Shown in pieces: positions 8,191-19,047 of a stretch of DNA of 64,000 nt (positions within the stretch are counted from its first letter, which is position 1; each line of letters starts with the position of its first letter). A program made the position numbers and the translations under genes. The stretch is from UBA668 sp043740085. GTDB lineage: Bacteria > Actinomycetota > Acidimicrobiia > Acidimicrobiales > Ilumatobacteraceae. The stretch lies in NCBI GenBank assembly GCA_043740085.1, contig JAYUCY010000094.1:25531-89530 (forward strand), read 5' to 3'. The notes under the pieces were generated by a model. That model saw nothing but the letters and a program-made list of their open reading frames with translations, did not search any database and was not told the origin of the DNA.

Positions 8191-9282
8191 ATGACCGGGA
8201 CCGTATTGATCGCAGGCGCCAGCGGGCTTGTCGGAGTGGCAGCTGTCGAGAGCTTCCTGAAAGCCGGGTACGAGGTCGTCGCGCTCTCGCGGCGGAAGCC
8301 CGAGATCGACGGCGACGGCGAGTTCCGGCACCTCGCGCTCGATCTGCAGGACGAGGCCGCGTGCAAGGCAGCCATGGCGGACCTCGCCGACGTCACCCAC
8401 GTCGTCTACACCGCCGTGTTCGAGAAGCCGGGGTTGATCGCCGGGTGGAGCGAGCGCGACCAGATGGAGACCAACCTGGCGATGCTGAAGAACCTCATGG
8501 AACCGCTCGCCGCGACCGCGACCGGCCTCCAGCACGTGAGCCTGCTCCAGGGGACCAAGGCGTATGGCATCCACCTCCACCCGATGCGGATCCCAGGTCG
8601 GGAGCGCTACCCACGCGACGAGCACGCCAACTTCTACTGGCTCCAGGAGGACTACATCCGCGAGATGTCGGCGCGCGACGGCTGGACGTTCAGCATCTGG
8701 CGCCCGCAGCTCATCGTCGGTCCGAACTACGGCGTGGTCATGAACCTGCCGCCGATCATCGGGGCCTACGCGGCGATCCGTCGTGAAGAAGGTCTGCCAT
8801 TCAGCTATCCAGGTGGTGTGTCGTGGGCGTGGGAGGCCGTTGACACCCGTCTCGTGGCCAACGCTCTGGTCTGGGGGGCCAGCTCCCCGAACGCCGCCGG
8901 CGAGACGTTCAACCTCACGAATGGTGAGGTGTTCGAGTGGCGCGACCTGTGGCCGGCGCTGGCCGAGGAGCTGGGCGTCGAGGTGGGCCCGGACGAGCCC
9001 ATTCAGCTGTCGACGTACCTCCCCTCGAAGGCCGACGTATGGGACAGGATCGTGGCCAAGCACGGCCTGCGCAAGGTGAGCATGGCCGAGCTCGTCGGCG
9101 AGTCGCACCATTACGCCGACTTCTGCTTCGCCTACGGTGCGCAGGGTCCGATTCCTGCCGCGTTCGTCAGCACAGTGAAGATCAAACAAGCTGGCTTCTG
9201 CGAGGTGCACGACACCGAGGAAACGTTCCGCTACTGGCTGGGCAAGCTGATCGAGCGCAAAGTCCTCCCGCCAGCCGGCTGA
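8191..9282 (+). CDS. PRISE-family SDR (progesterone 5-beta-reductase/iridoid synthase-like)
   Basis: A 363-aa atypical SDR. The N-terminus VLIAGASGLVG binds NAD(P)H. The family landmarks are a LQGTKAYG segment near residue 125 and NFYWLQEDYI near 150, matching the NFYY-x-x-EDY motif of PRISE enzymes with its catalytic Tyr. Members reduce the double bond of enones such as 3-oxo-delta4-steroids using NADPH. The ATG at 8191 is preceded by AGAGAGGAGAG. An operator-like site lies upstream. The gene converges with the acyl-CoA ligase at 9313 with a 30-bp gap. The neighbouring catabolic genes suggest a role in degradation of a cyclic enone; the substrate is inferred. Confidence 0.82.
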   Translation: MTGTVLIAGASGLVGVAAVESFLKAGYEVVALSRRKPEIDGDGEFRHLALDLQDEAACKAAMADLADVTHVVYTAVFEKPGLIAGWSERDQMETNLAMLKNLMEPLAATATGLQHVSLLQGTKAYGIHLHPMRIPGRERYPRDEHANFYWLQEDYIREMSARDGWTFSIWRPQLIVGPNYGVVMNLPPIIGAYAAIRREEGLPFSYPGGVSWAWEAVDTRLVANALVWGASSPNAAGETFNLTNGEVFEWRDLWPALAEELGVEVGPDEPIQLSTYLPSKADVWDRIVAKHGLRKVSMAELVGESHHYADFCFAYGAQGPIPAAFVSTVKIKQAGFCEVHDTEETFRYWLGKLIERKVLPPAG

Positions 9283-9312
9283 CCGAGGTGGACGACGCGC
9301 CCGGGTCGCCAG

Positions 9313-10848
<1,536 letters not shown>

Positions 10849-10870
10849 AATCGATCCCCAATCGTCGCTC

Positions 10871-10892
10871 TACTTGACGATCGTATCAACTT
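10871..10892. promoter_or_regulatory. Imperfect TetR-type operator candidate
   Basis: TACTTGACGATCGTATCAACTT closely resembles the perfect site at 25248-25269. It has one changed base in the right GTCA half (ATCA). It lies about 25 bp upstream of the ligase start codon. Confidence 0.45.
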
Positions 10893-11075
10893 CGTCGAAC
10901 GCTGTCACACTGGCTTCAAAGGGGCCGCACGCAGCGTCTCAGCACGGTGTGGACGGACCCCGGTGACCGTACGAGCGGGCGGTTGCGACCGAGTGCAGGT
11001 TGACGAAGTGGGTCGCCATCGTTGATGATGCGTCGCGCGCGTCGCTGCTGTTACGGCGCCGGGAAGGGGCTTGCC

Positions 11076-12062
11076 ATGGAGATCTCGTGTGCGTTCCCGA
11101 CGACGCTGTCGTCGGCCGCTGACATCGCAGTTGCCGAGGAGCTCGGCTACGACCGGGCCTGGCTGTACGACACCCCCCAGAACAGTCCCGACGTCTGGAT
11201 GACGCTGGCGCTCGCCGCCGAGCGTACGGAACGGATCGGCCTGGGGCCGGGGGTGTTGATCCCGACATTGCGGCACCCGATGGTGAACGCAGCCGCAACG
11301 GCGACGCTCGCCGCGATGGCACCTGGTCGGGTGGCGGTGTCATTCGGCACGGGGTTCACCGGCCGTCGGGCGATGGGTTACCGGGCGATCCCGTGGTCGT
11401 TCATGGAGGCCTACATTCGGGCGTTCAATGGTCTGCTGCGCGGCGAGGTGGTGGAGTGGGAGGGGGCGAAGATGCAGATGCTGCATCCCGGCGGAAGTGC
11501 ACCACCGCGGCCGGTCGTCGTCCCCGTGCTGATCGGTGCGCTCGGCCCGAAGGGCCGCCAGATCGCCCACGACCTCGGTGACGGCCTCTACGTCGCGTTG
11601 AGCGTCGATGAGGCCGCGAAGGAGTTCGCGTGGGTCTCGCTGCTGTATTGGGGAACCGTGCTCGATGACGGCGAGAGCGCCGACTCGGAACGGGCGAAGG
11701 CTGCTGCCGGCCCCGGCTGGGCGCTCGCCTACCACAGCACCTATGAGCTGATCGGACGTGAGGCGGTGCGCGAGATCCCCGGCGGCAACGAATGGTTGGC
11801 GGTCGTCGACGGTTCGCCGGAGGACGAACGTCATCTCGCGGTACACGTCGGCCACTGCATCGAGCTCAGCCCCGCCGACCACGCGGCGTGGAACGCCGGC
11901 GGCGCCGCACTCGTCGATCAGGTGACGATCACCGGCACCGCTGAACATGTCCGCCGGCGCCTCGACGCGCTCGGGGAGCAAGGCGTGACGGAACTCGTCT
12001 ACCAACCGGCAGGACCCGACATCCGCCGCGAGCTCGAGCGCTTGATCAACGCCGCGCGCTGA
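11076..12062 (+). CDS. LLM-class (luciferase-like) F420/FMN-dependent oxidoreductase
   Basis: A 328-aa TIM-barrel oxidoreductase of the bacterial luciferase-like superfamily. Typical elements are AEELGYDRAWLYDTP near residue 20, ERIGLGPGVLIPTLRHP near 57-73, and APGRVAVSFGTGF near 85. In actinobacteria most such enzymes use F420; the cofactor cannot be proved here. The ATG at 11076 is preceded by GGAAGGGG, whereas upstream in-frame starts lack a site. The SMP-30 lactonase starts 98 bp downstream on the same strand, so the two are probably co-transcribed. Confidence 0.85.
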   Translation: MEISCAFPTTLSSAADIAVAEELGYDRAWLYDTPQNSPDVWMTLALAAERTERIGLGPGVLIPTLRHPMVNAAATATLAAMAPGRVAVSFGTGFTGRRAMGYRAIPWSFMEAYIRAFNGLLRGEVVEWEGAKMQMLHPGGSAPPRPVVVPVLIGALGPKGRQIAHDLGDGLYVALSVDEAAKEFAWVSLLYWGTVLDDGESADSERAKAAAGPGWALAYHSTYELIGREAVREIPGGNEWLAVVDGSPEDERHLAVHVGHCIELSPADHAAWNAGGAALVDQVTITGTAEHVRRRLDALGEQGVTELVYQPAGPDIRRELERLINAAR

Positions 12063-12160
12063 CATCAGAACCGGATCACCGCGAGCGTCCGGACGGCTGA
12101 TCGAGGGCGTGTGGTACGGTCCGGCAAACAACGGTACCCGACGGGAAACGGAAGTGGAAG

Positions 12161-13051
12161 ATGGGCGACTTCACGACGCTGATCGAGGGCTTGTCCTTCA
12201 CCGAGTGCCCGCGCTGGCGCGAAGGCCGGCTGTGGATCTCCGACTTCTACACGCATCGCGTTCTGGCCGTGTCGTCGGACGGCACGGCGGAGACGGTCGC
12301 GGAGGTCCCGCAGCAACCCGCGGGTCTCGGCTGGCTGCCCGACGGCCGGATGCTGATCGTGTCGATGCGCGACCGGCGGATCCTGCGACGCGAGCACGAC
12401 GGCTCGCTGGCCACACACGCGAACCTGATCGATCTCGCACCCTGGCACCTCAACGACATGGTGGTCGATTCGGGGGGCCGCGCCTATGTGGGGAACTTTG
12501 GCTTCGACCTCATGGGTGGAGCGCAGGCTCGGTCGACGTGCCTGATCCGAGTCGACCCGGACGGTTCGGCGAGCATCGCCGCCGAGGACCTCGGCTTCCC
12601 GAACGGCATGGTCATCACGCCGGACGGGTCGACACTCGTCGTCGCGGAGTCGTTCAACGATCGACTCACCGCCTTCTCCGTCGCTGCCGATGGCGCCCTC
12701 AGCGGGCGTCGGGACTGGGCGGAGTTCGGTCCACGGCCGACAGCGACCGACGTGGCCACAGTACTCGGAGAGGTCTCCGTCGTGCCCGACGGCATCTGCC
12801 TCGACGCCGAGGGCGCGATCTGGGTCGCCGACGCCGTCCACGGCCGCCTGTTACGGGTGGCAGACGGCGGGGAGATCCTCGACGAGCTCCACGGTCCGAT
12901 GGGGATCTTCGCCTGCATGCTCGGCGGCGAGGATGGCCGCACGCTGTTCGCCTGCGCAGCCCCGACGTTCGCCGAGCACGAGGCCTCCGTTCACCACAGG
13001 GCGGCGATTCTGATGACCGAGGTCGCGGTTCCCCACGCCGGTCTTCCCTAG
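12161..13051 (+). CDS. SMP-30/gluconolactonase-family hydrolase
   Basis: A 296-aa six-bladed beta-propeller. The N-terminus has LSFTECPRWREGRLWISDF, where the Glu is a metal ligand of the family. The other metal-binding positions are in HLNDMVVDSGGRAYVGNFGF (Asn-Asp) and VVPDGICLDAEGAIWVADAV. SMP-30 enzymes hydrolyse lactones, consistent with opening a lactone made by a preceding oxygenase. GGAAG precedes the ATG. A second, more divergent paralogue lies at 24194-25123. Confidence 0.85.
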   Translation: MGDFTTLIEGLSFTECPRWREGRLWISDFYTHRVLAVSSDGTAETVAEVPQQPAGLGWLPDGRMLIVSMRDRRILRREHDGSLATHANLIDLAPWHLNDMVVDSGGRAYVGNFGFDLMGGAQARSTCLIRVDPDGSASIAAEDLGFPNGMVITPDGSTLVVAESFNDRLTAFSVAADGALSGRRDWAEFGPRPTATDVATVLGEVSVVPDGICLDAEGAIWVADAVHGRLLRVADGGEILDELHGPMGIFACMLGGEDGRTLFACAAPTFAEHEASVHHRAAILMTEVAVPHAGLP

Positions 13052-13116
13052 ATGAGTAGTTCCAAGGGATTCGCGCGTTCCATGATCAGTGGGCTTACAC
13101 ACGCCTCATTTGCCAC

Positions 13117-13305
13117 GCCCGCACCCATCTCAGCGGTCTGTTCCCGTATCTGCCGCAGCGACCCGCGTACAACAAGCGGCTTCGCGACGCCACCGCGACC
13201 ATGCAACACATCAATGCCGCTCTCGCCCGCGGCTGCCCGTCCTACAACGACGACCTGTGGTTGGTCGATTCCACCCTGGTCGATGGCCGCACACGCGAGA
13301 CCGAT
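13117..13305 (+). mobile_element. IS982-like transposase fragment
   Basis: One frame encodes HLSGLFPYLPQRPAYNKRLR, then ATMQHINAAL and WLVDSTLVDGRTRET. This resembles the IS982-family transposase around the first catalytic Asp (VDST). Both ends of the protein are missing, and the flanking sequence is unrelated. It is a dead fragment beside the left inverted repeat of the island. Confidence 0.65.
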
Positions 13306-13388
13306 CACTCGAGCAATGATCGTGGTGGAGTCGTCCAGCCACAGATCGTCTGCGGTGCAGCGGGACCCGCCGTCGTCCAGGTCGTGTT

Positions 13389-13413
13389 CAGTTCACCTCT
13401 TTCAGATTTGCGG
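13389..13413 (+). repeat. Short partial copy of the island repeat, opposite orientation
   Basis: CAGTTCACCTCTTTCAGATT and the next five bases match the CAGTT-ACCT-ATTC-GATTCGCCG part of the two long repeats. It faces the minus-strand copy (whose matching CAG lies at 13572-13570), so the pair forms a 184-bp element with ~25-bp terminal inverted repeats, like a small MITE or a collapsed insertion sequence. Confidence 0.5.
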
Positions 13414-13508
13414 CCGGTGAAAAGTCATCTCCACCGGAACACCGAGAGCCGCTCCCCGACGGGGTTGTCGGACAACACCCCAGGTCGATCCAATCGATGT
13501 CGGGTTGA

Positions 13509-13625
13509 TTCACGCGTGCACGGAGTTGACGATCGCCGGTGAACGATCGGCGAATCCGAATAAGGTAAACTGACAAAGAGTCGCCGCCCAGCGCCCAGCG
13601 CCCGCACCCTTGGAACCATTCGTCT
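13509..13625 (-). repeat. Left long inverted repeat of the catabolic island
   Basis: 117 bp. Read on the minus strand it starts AGACGAATGGTTCCAAGGG and ends GTGCACGCGTGAA. It matches 28999-29116 in opposite orientation with a handful of substitutions and one 1-nt indel. It contains a doubled GGGCGCT unit and no gene. The AGACGAATGG ends of both copies face the island. Confidence 0.88.
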
Positions 13626-13714
13626 GGACCTTCCGTTGACCAGAGGGACCACGAGTCCTGGCGCTCGGTGGCAAACCCGGTACCTCGGGTTGCACTCAGT
13701 CGGCGATGGCCGCC

Positions 13715-14398
13715 CTAGAGATCGCGGTGGTACGGCAATCCGAGCGCATTGCAGTAGAGACGTGTCAGTTGTTCGGTTGCCTCGTCGAGGTCATACGGCT
13801 CGCCGAGCACGACCCACACGTACGCCGACCGATCGACCATCGACCCGAGCGCATTTGCCGCGTAGCGGGCATCGATCCGCTGATCGACAAGGCCGTTCTG
13901 CTGCCAGCGGCAGATCGACTCGGTGGCGCGGTCGACCCAGAACCGCCGCCTTTCCCGGCGAGCTTCGGCAAACCGCGGGTTGAACGTCGCGACCTGCTCG
14001 AGCACCGCCATCATGCGCCCGTTCGCCTGATACGCCCGGATGTACCTGCGGTTCGCGCGCTCGATCCGCTCCGACAGCTCTCCCGACACCGCCGGCTCGT
14101 CGTCGGCGACCCGCTGTAAGTCGCCGACCAGGCCGTCGACCACCTCCAAAAAAATCTCCTCCTTGGAGCTGAAGTAGGTGTAAAAGGTGCCATGTGCCAC
14201 CCGGGCGCGCCGCGCGATGTGGTCGACGTTGACATCGATGTAGCCGCTCTTTTCGAACAACGCCCGAGCAGCCTTGACAAGTGCGGTCCGCGTACGCGCC
14301 CCCCGTGCCGTGACAGGTGCCGTCGCCAGCGGCGGGGCGGTTGGACGCTTGGCTCTCGATAGCGGTGCGGCTTTGGTGTCCGTGGTCGTGGTGCCCAT
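13715..14398 (-). CDS. TetR-family transcriptional regulator
   Basis: A 227-aa regulator. A disordered Thr/Ala-rich N-terminus of about 30 residues precedes the TetR helix-turn-helix (residues ~38-85), which contains IARRARVAHGTFYTYFSSKEEIF. The C-terminal ligand-binding domain is intact. It is divergent from the acyl-CoA ligase at 14518. The 119-bp gap holds a palindrome that overlaps the -35 of its own promoter (TTGACG at 14435-14430, N17, TAGACA at 14412-14407), so autorepression is likely. It is the best candidate regulator for the TGAC-N6-GTCA sites; the ligand is probably an acyl-CoA or the imported substrate. Confidence 0.9.
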   Translation of the reverse strand: MGTTTTDTKAAPLSRAKRPTAPPLATAPVTARGARTRTALVKAARALFEKSGYIDVNVDHIARRARVAHGTFYTYFSSKEEIFLEVVDGLVGDLQRVADDEPAVSGELSERIERANRRYIRAYQANGRMMAVLEQVATFNPRFAEARRERRRFWVDRATESICRWQQNGLVDQRIDARYAANALGSMVDRSAYVWVVLGEPYDLDEATEQLTRLYCNALGLPYHRDL

Positions 14399-14406
14399 GG
14401 CGTCAG

Positions 14407-14469
14407 TGTCTACACAAAACTGACGTGCGCGTCAACCCTCTTGCGGGTCGGGCTCGCCGTCGATACTGT
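14407..14469. promoter_or_regulatory. Divergent tetR/ligase promoters with operator
   Basis: The operator TGACGTGCGCGTCA is at 14421-14434. On the minus strand TTGACG-N17-TAGACA (14435 to 14407) fits the tetR promoter, with the operator covering its -35. On the plus strand TTGCGG (14441-14446)-N17-TACTGT (14464-14469) fits the ligase promoter just beside the operator. Confidence 0.6.
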
Positions 14470-14517
14470 GGAGACAGGCGGGCGTCGGGGACGCTCAGCC
14501 ACCATCAGGGGGTCACG

Positions 14518-16074
14518 GTGACAGATCAGGACACACTCGGCGAGCCGATCGTCAAGCAGGGTAGGACGCCGCAGATCATGCCGTTCGACATGTCCGGGAT
14601 CGTCCGCACCGAGGACGGCGTTCTCCGCTACGGAAACCTCCCGGGATCGCTGCTCGAAATGTTCCGCACCTCGGTGGACCGCACTCCCGATCGAGAGTGC
14701 ATCGTCGTGCTCGGTGGCGAGCGCGTCACGTACCAGCAGGTGTGGGATCGTGCCGCACGTGTCGCCGGTGGGCTCGCCGCAGCTGGCGTCCGCCCTGGGG
14801 ACCGCGTGGCGAACCGTCACGGCAACAGCCTCGACTGGTGCCTCGGGTTCTGGGGCACGCTCATGGCCGGCGCTGTGGTCGTGCCCGTGAACACCCGCTT
14901 CTCCGAGTCTGAGGTCGACTACGTCGTCACCGACTCCGGCGCGTCGCACGTTCTGCTTCCCGACGAGCCGTTGCCCGACGGCGACCCGCTCGTCGTCGAC
15001 GTGGAGCGCAACGCGTTGGCCGCGATCTTCTACACGAGCGGCACGACCGGCTTCCCGAAGGGTGCGATGACCACCCACGAGAACTTCCTCTCCAACAGCG
15101 AGACCTGCCGACGAATCATGTCCCTGCCGACCGATACCCATCTCCGCAACCTCGTGTCGGTGCCGCTATTCCACGTGACGGGGTGCAACAGCCAGCTGAT
15201 CGTTACCACGCAACTGGGCGGTACCACAGTCATCATGCCGGCGTTCGAGGTGCAGGCATTTCTCCGGGCAACCGTCGACGAGCAGATCAACATCCTCACG
15301 TCCGTCCCGGCGATCTTCTGGCTCGCCATGAGCCAGCCGAACTTCCCCGACTTCGACCTGAGCAACGTGCGCTTCGTCACCTACGGCGGTGCCCCCACTG
15401 CTCCGGATGTGGTCGCGCGGCTGCGGTCATCGTTCCCGAACGCCCGCCTCGGCAACGGCTTCGGTCTCACGGAGACGTCGTCGGTGTCGACGTTCCTCCC
15501 CGATGAGTACGCGGAGTTGCGTCCCGAGACGGTCGGCTTCACGGCGCCGCCCGTCGAGGTCGACCTCCATGACGTCGACCCCACCTCGGGGGTCGGCGAA
15601 CTGTTGATCCGCGGCCAGAACGTCGTCACCGGCTACTGGAACAAGCCGGAGCAGACGACGCACACGTTCGTCGACGGGTGGCTCCACACCGGTGACCTGG
15701 CCCGTGTGGACGACGACGGGTTCGTTCAGATCGTCGACCGCAAGAAGGACATGGTCAACCGCGGTGGCGAGAACGTCTACTGCGTGGAGGTGGAGAACGC
15801 GCTCGTCGAGCACCCGCAGGTGTTCGAGGTCGCGGTGCTCGGTGTGCCCGACGAGATGATGGGGGAAAAGGTTGGCGCAGTGGTCGTGCCCCGACCTGGG
15901 ACCGACCCTGATCCGCGCGAGATCCGCGCCTTCGTGAAGGCGCGGATCGCCGACTTCAAGGTGCCGCAGTTCATCGCGTTCCGCAAGGACCCGCTGCCGC
16001 GCAACGCTGGCGGCAAGGTGCTGAAGCCGGTGTTGCGAGAAGAAACCGAGTGGGGCGAGCAGCTCCGCGGCTGA
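14518..16074 (+). CDS. Acyl-CoA ligase (AMP-forming)
   Basis: A 518-aa adenylate-forming ligase. The P-loop FYTSGTTGFPKGAM is near residues 171-184. GWLHTGDLARVDDDGFVQIVDRKKDM is in the hinge region, and the catalytic Lys is in RNAGGKVLKPVLR. GTG 14518 was chosen for its AGGGGG at 14507-14512; ATG 14578 is an alternative. It is divergent from tetR and converges on the ligase at 16102. It probably forms the CoA ester of the compound taken up by the Liv importer. Confidence 0.9.
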   Translation: MTDQDTLGEPIVKQGRTPQIMPFDMSGIVRTEDGVLRYGNLPGSLLEMFRTSVDRTPDRECIVVLGGERVTYQQVWDRAARVAGGLAAAGVRPGDRVANRHGNSLDWCLGFWGTLMAGAVVVPVNTRFSESEVDYVVTDSGASHVLLPDEPLPDGDPLVVDVERNALAAIFYTSGTTGFPKGAMTTHENFLSNSETCRRIMSLPTDTHLRNLVSVPLFHVTGCNSQLIVTTQLGGTTVIMPAFEVQAFLRATVDEQINILTSVPAIFWLAMSQPNFPDFDLSNVRFVTYGGAPTAPDVVARLRSSFPNARLGNGFGLTETSSVSTFLPDEYAELRPETVGFTAPPVEVDLHDVDPTSGVGELLIRGQNVVTGYWNKPEQTTHTFVDGWLHTGDLARVDDDGFVQIVDRKKDMVNRGGENVYCVEVENALVEHPQVFEVAVLGVPDEMMGEKVGAVVVPRPGTDPDPREIRAFVKARIADFKVPQFIAFRKDPLPRNAGGKVLKPVLREETEWGEQLRG

Positions 16075-16101
16075 CGCGAGAACTGCCGTGATGTCGAGGG
16101 G

Positions 16102-17760
16102 TTACGGGGACGGCTGGACGCGCAGCTCGCGGCGGAGGATCTTGCCGGTCACCGTCTTCGGCAACTCGTCGACGAACTCGATCGAGCGCGGGTACTTGTA
16201 GGCCGACATCCGCTCCTTGCAGAATTTGATCAGCTCCGCCTCGTCGGTCTGCTCACCTGGCCGGAGGCTGACGAAGGCCTTGACTGTCTCTCCCCGGTAC
16301 TCGTCGGGCACACCGACGACTGCGGCCTCGCGGACCGCGGGATGCTGGTAGAGCACGTCCTCGACCTCGCGCGGCCACACCTTGTAGCCGGCAGCGATGA
16401 TCATGTCCTTCTTGCGGTCGACGACGTAGTACCAGCCTTCGGGATCCATGAAACCGACGTCACCGGTGTACAGGCTCCCGCCTGGCAACGCATGAGCTGT
16501 CTCCTCTGGCTTGTTCCAGTAGCCAGCGACGACCTGCGGACCGCTCGTCACGAACTCACCGATCTCGCCAACAGGTACGTCGACGCCCTGCTCGTCCACG
16601 ACGCGGACGATCGTGTTGAAGATCGGCACGCCGACGGAGAGTGCGCCCGATGTCGGGTCTACCGGCGCACGCGCACCCATCGGTACCCCGTGTGAGGGTG
16701 AGGTCGTCTCGGTGAGGCCGTAGATGTTGTGGATGTACGCGCCCACCTCGCTCTCGAATCGCTCGACCATGGTCGGGGCGATCGGCGCACCACCGCTGTA
16801 GATCTTCGTCAGCGACGAGAGGTCGCGTCCCTTGCATGACGGGTCGTTCATCAGCGCGATGAACACAGTGATCGCACCGACCGTGAACGTGGGGCGGTAA
16901 CGCTCGATCAGGTCGAGCACGGTCACAGGGTCGAAGCGGTACCCGAGCACGATCGGCATCGGCACCAAGAGCCCGACCGTGAGGTGGGCGATGAGGCCCG
17001 TGATGTGGAACAGCGGAGCGATGGCGAGTACGACGTCGTCGGGCGTGAGCGACATCCACGTCCGGTACGCCTCCGAGTTGAACACGACGTTGCGGTGCGT
17101 GTTCATCGCGCCCTTCGGCGGCCCGGTCGTTCCCGAGGTGTATGTGAGGAAGGCGACGTCGTCGGCGCTCAGCGACACCGCCGGCGGGCGCTGTCCGTCG
17201 TGCAGGGCGATCAGGTCGACCAGATCGAGCGTCGCGTCCTGTGCAGCCTTCACCGACCCCGCCAACATCGCAGGCCGCTCGTCGCCAAGGTAGTCGAGCT
17301 CGCTCGTGGTGATCACCGTGCGGACCCCTGGACACGCGGCCACGACGTCGCGGGCGACGTCGACGTACAACGACTCGAGCGTCACGAGTACGCAAGCACC
17401 GGAGTCCTCGAGCGCATAGGTGAGCTCGCGGCCCTTGTTCATCGGGTTGACCGGCACCACGACGCCACCGGCTTTCCACGTGGCGAGGACGCCGAGGACG
17501 AATTGCGGCACGTTCTGCATGTAGATCGCGACGCGGTCACCGCGAGCGAAACCGTGGTGGATGATCGCCGCTGCCAGCGCGTCGGAGGCCCGGTCGACCT
17601 CGGCGACCGTCATGGTGCGCCCGAAGAAGTGGACCAGCGGACTCTCCGGTGACGACGCGCACGAGTGACGGAACATGTCGAGCGCGTTGGCGAAGGGGAT
17701 CTCGATGTCGGTCGGCGTCCCTGGCGGATATTGGCGTAACCACGGTCGCTGCTCGTACAT
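16102..17760 (-). CDS. Long-chain-type acyl-CoA ligase
   Basis: A 552-aa AMP-forming ligase. The motifs are LTYTSGTTGPPKGAMNTH near residues 210-227, YTGDVGFMDPEGWYYVVDRKKDM, and the C-terminal Lys in KTVTGKILRRELR. GAGGAGGGG lies before the ATG at 17760. It is the promoter-distal gene of a minus-strand group with the cyclase-family gene only 30 bp upstream. Two ligases of different subtype in one island suggest that both the substrate and a breakdown intermediate need CoA activation; this is inference. Confidence 0.92.
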   Translation of the reverse strand: MYEQRPWLRQYPPGTPTDIEIPFANALDMFRHSCASSPESPLVHFFGRTMTVAEVDRASDALAAAIIHHGFARGDRVAIYMQNVPQFVLGVLATWKAGGVVVPVNPMNKGRELTYALEDSGACVLVTLESLYVDVARDVVAACPGVRTVITTSELDYLGDERPAMLAGSVKAAQDATLDLVDLIALHDGQRPPAVSLSADDVAFLTYTSGTTGPPKGAMNTHRNVVFNSEAYRTWMSLTPDDVVLAIAPLFHITGLIAHLTVGLLVPMPIVLGYRFDPVTVLDLIERYRPTFTVGAITVFIALMNDPSCKGRDLSSLTKIYSGGAPIAPTMVERFESEVGAYIHNIYGLTETTSPSHGVPMGARAPVDPTSGALSVGVPIFNTIVRVVDEQGVDVPVGEIGEFVTSGPQVVAGYWNKPEETAHALPGGSLYTGDVGFMDPEGWYYVVDRKKDMIIAAGYKVWPREVEDVLYQHPAVREAAVVGVPDEYRGETVKAFVSLRPGEQTDEAELIKFCKERMSAYKYPRSIEFVDELPKTVTGKILRRELRVQPSP

Positions 17761-17790
17761 GAGATCCCCTCCTCGGTGTTGTGTGTGGAC

Positions 17791-18759
17791 TTACTTGATC
17801 ACGACAGGGTTGACCGGCGCGCCGGTCGCGTTGACGACCTTCAACGGCGCCGCCACGTACAGGAACGTCCACTGACCGTCGGCGGCACAGTCGTCGGCCA
17901 GGTCGTCGAGCCACGCGATTTCGGTGAGCGTGACACCGAGGTTGCGCATCAGCGCATTGTGCAATGGCAGAGTGACGCCCGACACCGGATCGGTCGTGAC
18001 CTCGTTGGCGATGGTGTCCGTGACGAGGTTCGGGATCTCCATGTCGTGGAACCACTGGACGAGCTCATTGCTGTGGGTGAGGCCCGGCTCGACGAAGTTG
18101 CCGTAGAACTCCTCACGGCTGACTTTGTAGAACTTGCCGATCCACCCCGTGCGGATGACGAGGATGTCGCGCGGTTGGATCTCGGTCCCCTGAGCCTTTG
18201 CGCAGGCCATCAGGTCCTCGTGGGTGAACGTCTCCCCGACGTCGAGGACGTCCTTGCCCCGGAACCGTGCCATGTCGAGCAGGATTCCACGCCCGACCAC
18301 GCCCTTTACTGCGATCGCCATGACGCTCGCCTTCGCGAGGCCGCCGTTGGTGGTGCTCGCGTCGTATCCGTTCCAGATCTGGTCGTCGTACCAGACGTGG
18401 CCGAGTGCGTCGTACTGGGTGCTCCCCTGCAGGAAGCAGGTCATGAAGTCGTCCGCATAGTGCGCCCCACCGGAGAACGCGGGACCTTTGCCGGCGGCGT
18501 ACATCCCCTCGTCCATCACCATGGTGCGCACCGCGCCGGTACGGCCTGGCCAGACCGGGTCACCCTCTGGATTGGCCATCTTGACCTGGAGGGTGAAGAC
18601 CTTGCCCTGCTTGATCGAGCCAGCGGCCGCAAGGATGACGTCGGCCGTGAGGTAGTTGAGGCAGCCGACCTCGTCGTCGGGCCCCCACTTACCCCAGTTC
18701 TTGGGCGAGTCCTTCAACAGCTCCTTGACGCTGATCTGTTCCTTGTCCGTAGCGGTCAT
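17791..18759 (-). CDS. Cyclase-family (kynurenine formamidase-like) hydrolase
   Basis: A 322-aa cyclase-family protein. The metal-site segment reads LQGSTQYDALGHVWYDD near residues 112-128. Compared with the formamidase motif H-x-G-T-H-x-D-x-x-x-H, the first two His are Gln and Gln, while Asp and the last His remain. This variant is seen in the second copy too (25321), so it is a subfamily feature and not damage. The N-terminal KNWGKWGPDDEVGCLNYLT is typical of the subfamily. GGAGAAC precedes the ATG. Such enzymes hydrolyse amides or lactone-like rings. Confidence 0.85.
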   Translation of the reverse strand: MTATDKEQISVKELLKDSPKNWGKWGPDDEVGCLNYLTADVILAAAGSIKQGKVFTLQVKMANPEGDPVWPGRTGAVRTMVMDEGMYAAGKGPAFSGGAHYADDFMTCFLQGSTQYDALGHVWYDDQIWNGYDASTTNGGLAKASVMAIAVKGVVGRGILLDMARFRGKDVLDVGETFTHEDLMACAKAQGTEIQPRDILVIRTGWIGKFYKVSREEFYGNFVEPGLTHSNELVQWFHDMEIPNLVTDTIANEVTTDPVSGVTLPLHNALMRNLGVTLTEIAWLDDLADDCAADGQWTFLYVAAPLKVVNATGAPVNPVVIK

Positions 18760-18774
18760 GATGTTCTCCTTGGC

Positions 18775-19047
18775 TCATTGATGGGTTGACTGAGGGATAC
18801 TGAGTTCGTTCAGGGTTCCGGGACGGAGGCCGGGCTGGCTGTCCTGGAGTCGGCGAGGTCGGCCATGTGTGTGCCGTTGAGGTAGTACCGACGGCCCACG
18901 CGGGGTGAACAAGATGTCGTCGCCGTTCCGGATGAACCAGATCGGCAACACCGACGCATACCCGTCGCTGTCGATTGTGCCGATCCGCAACAGATGCCCG
19001 GGCTCGTCGAGGAACTGAACAATCTCGGTGGTGGTGAACTTCGGCAT
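18775..19047 (-). pseudogene. Truncated PPOX-family (pyridoxamine-phosphate-oxidase-like) gene
   Basis: The N-terminus (FLDEPGHLLRIGTIDSDGYA, then SVLPIWFI and DDILFTPRG) is a clear FMN/F420-binding split-barrel of the PPOX family. After FTPRG the sequence loses similarity. A neighbouring frame adds only YYLNGTHMADL before ending. About 90 residues are left of a usual 130-150. It sits between livF and the cyclase gene and is probably a decayed member of the operon. Confidence 0.65.

Noticed and set aside
14421..14434. KstR (cholesterol regulator) binding site
   Set aside because: The half-sites resemble KstR-like motifs only loosely, and the adjacent TetR is the simpler cognate regulator; no KstR-regulon genes such as kstD or hsa were seen.
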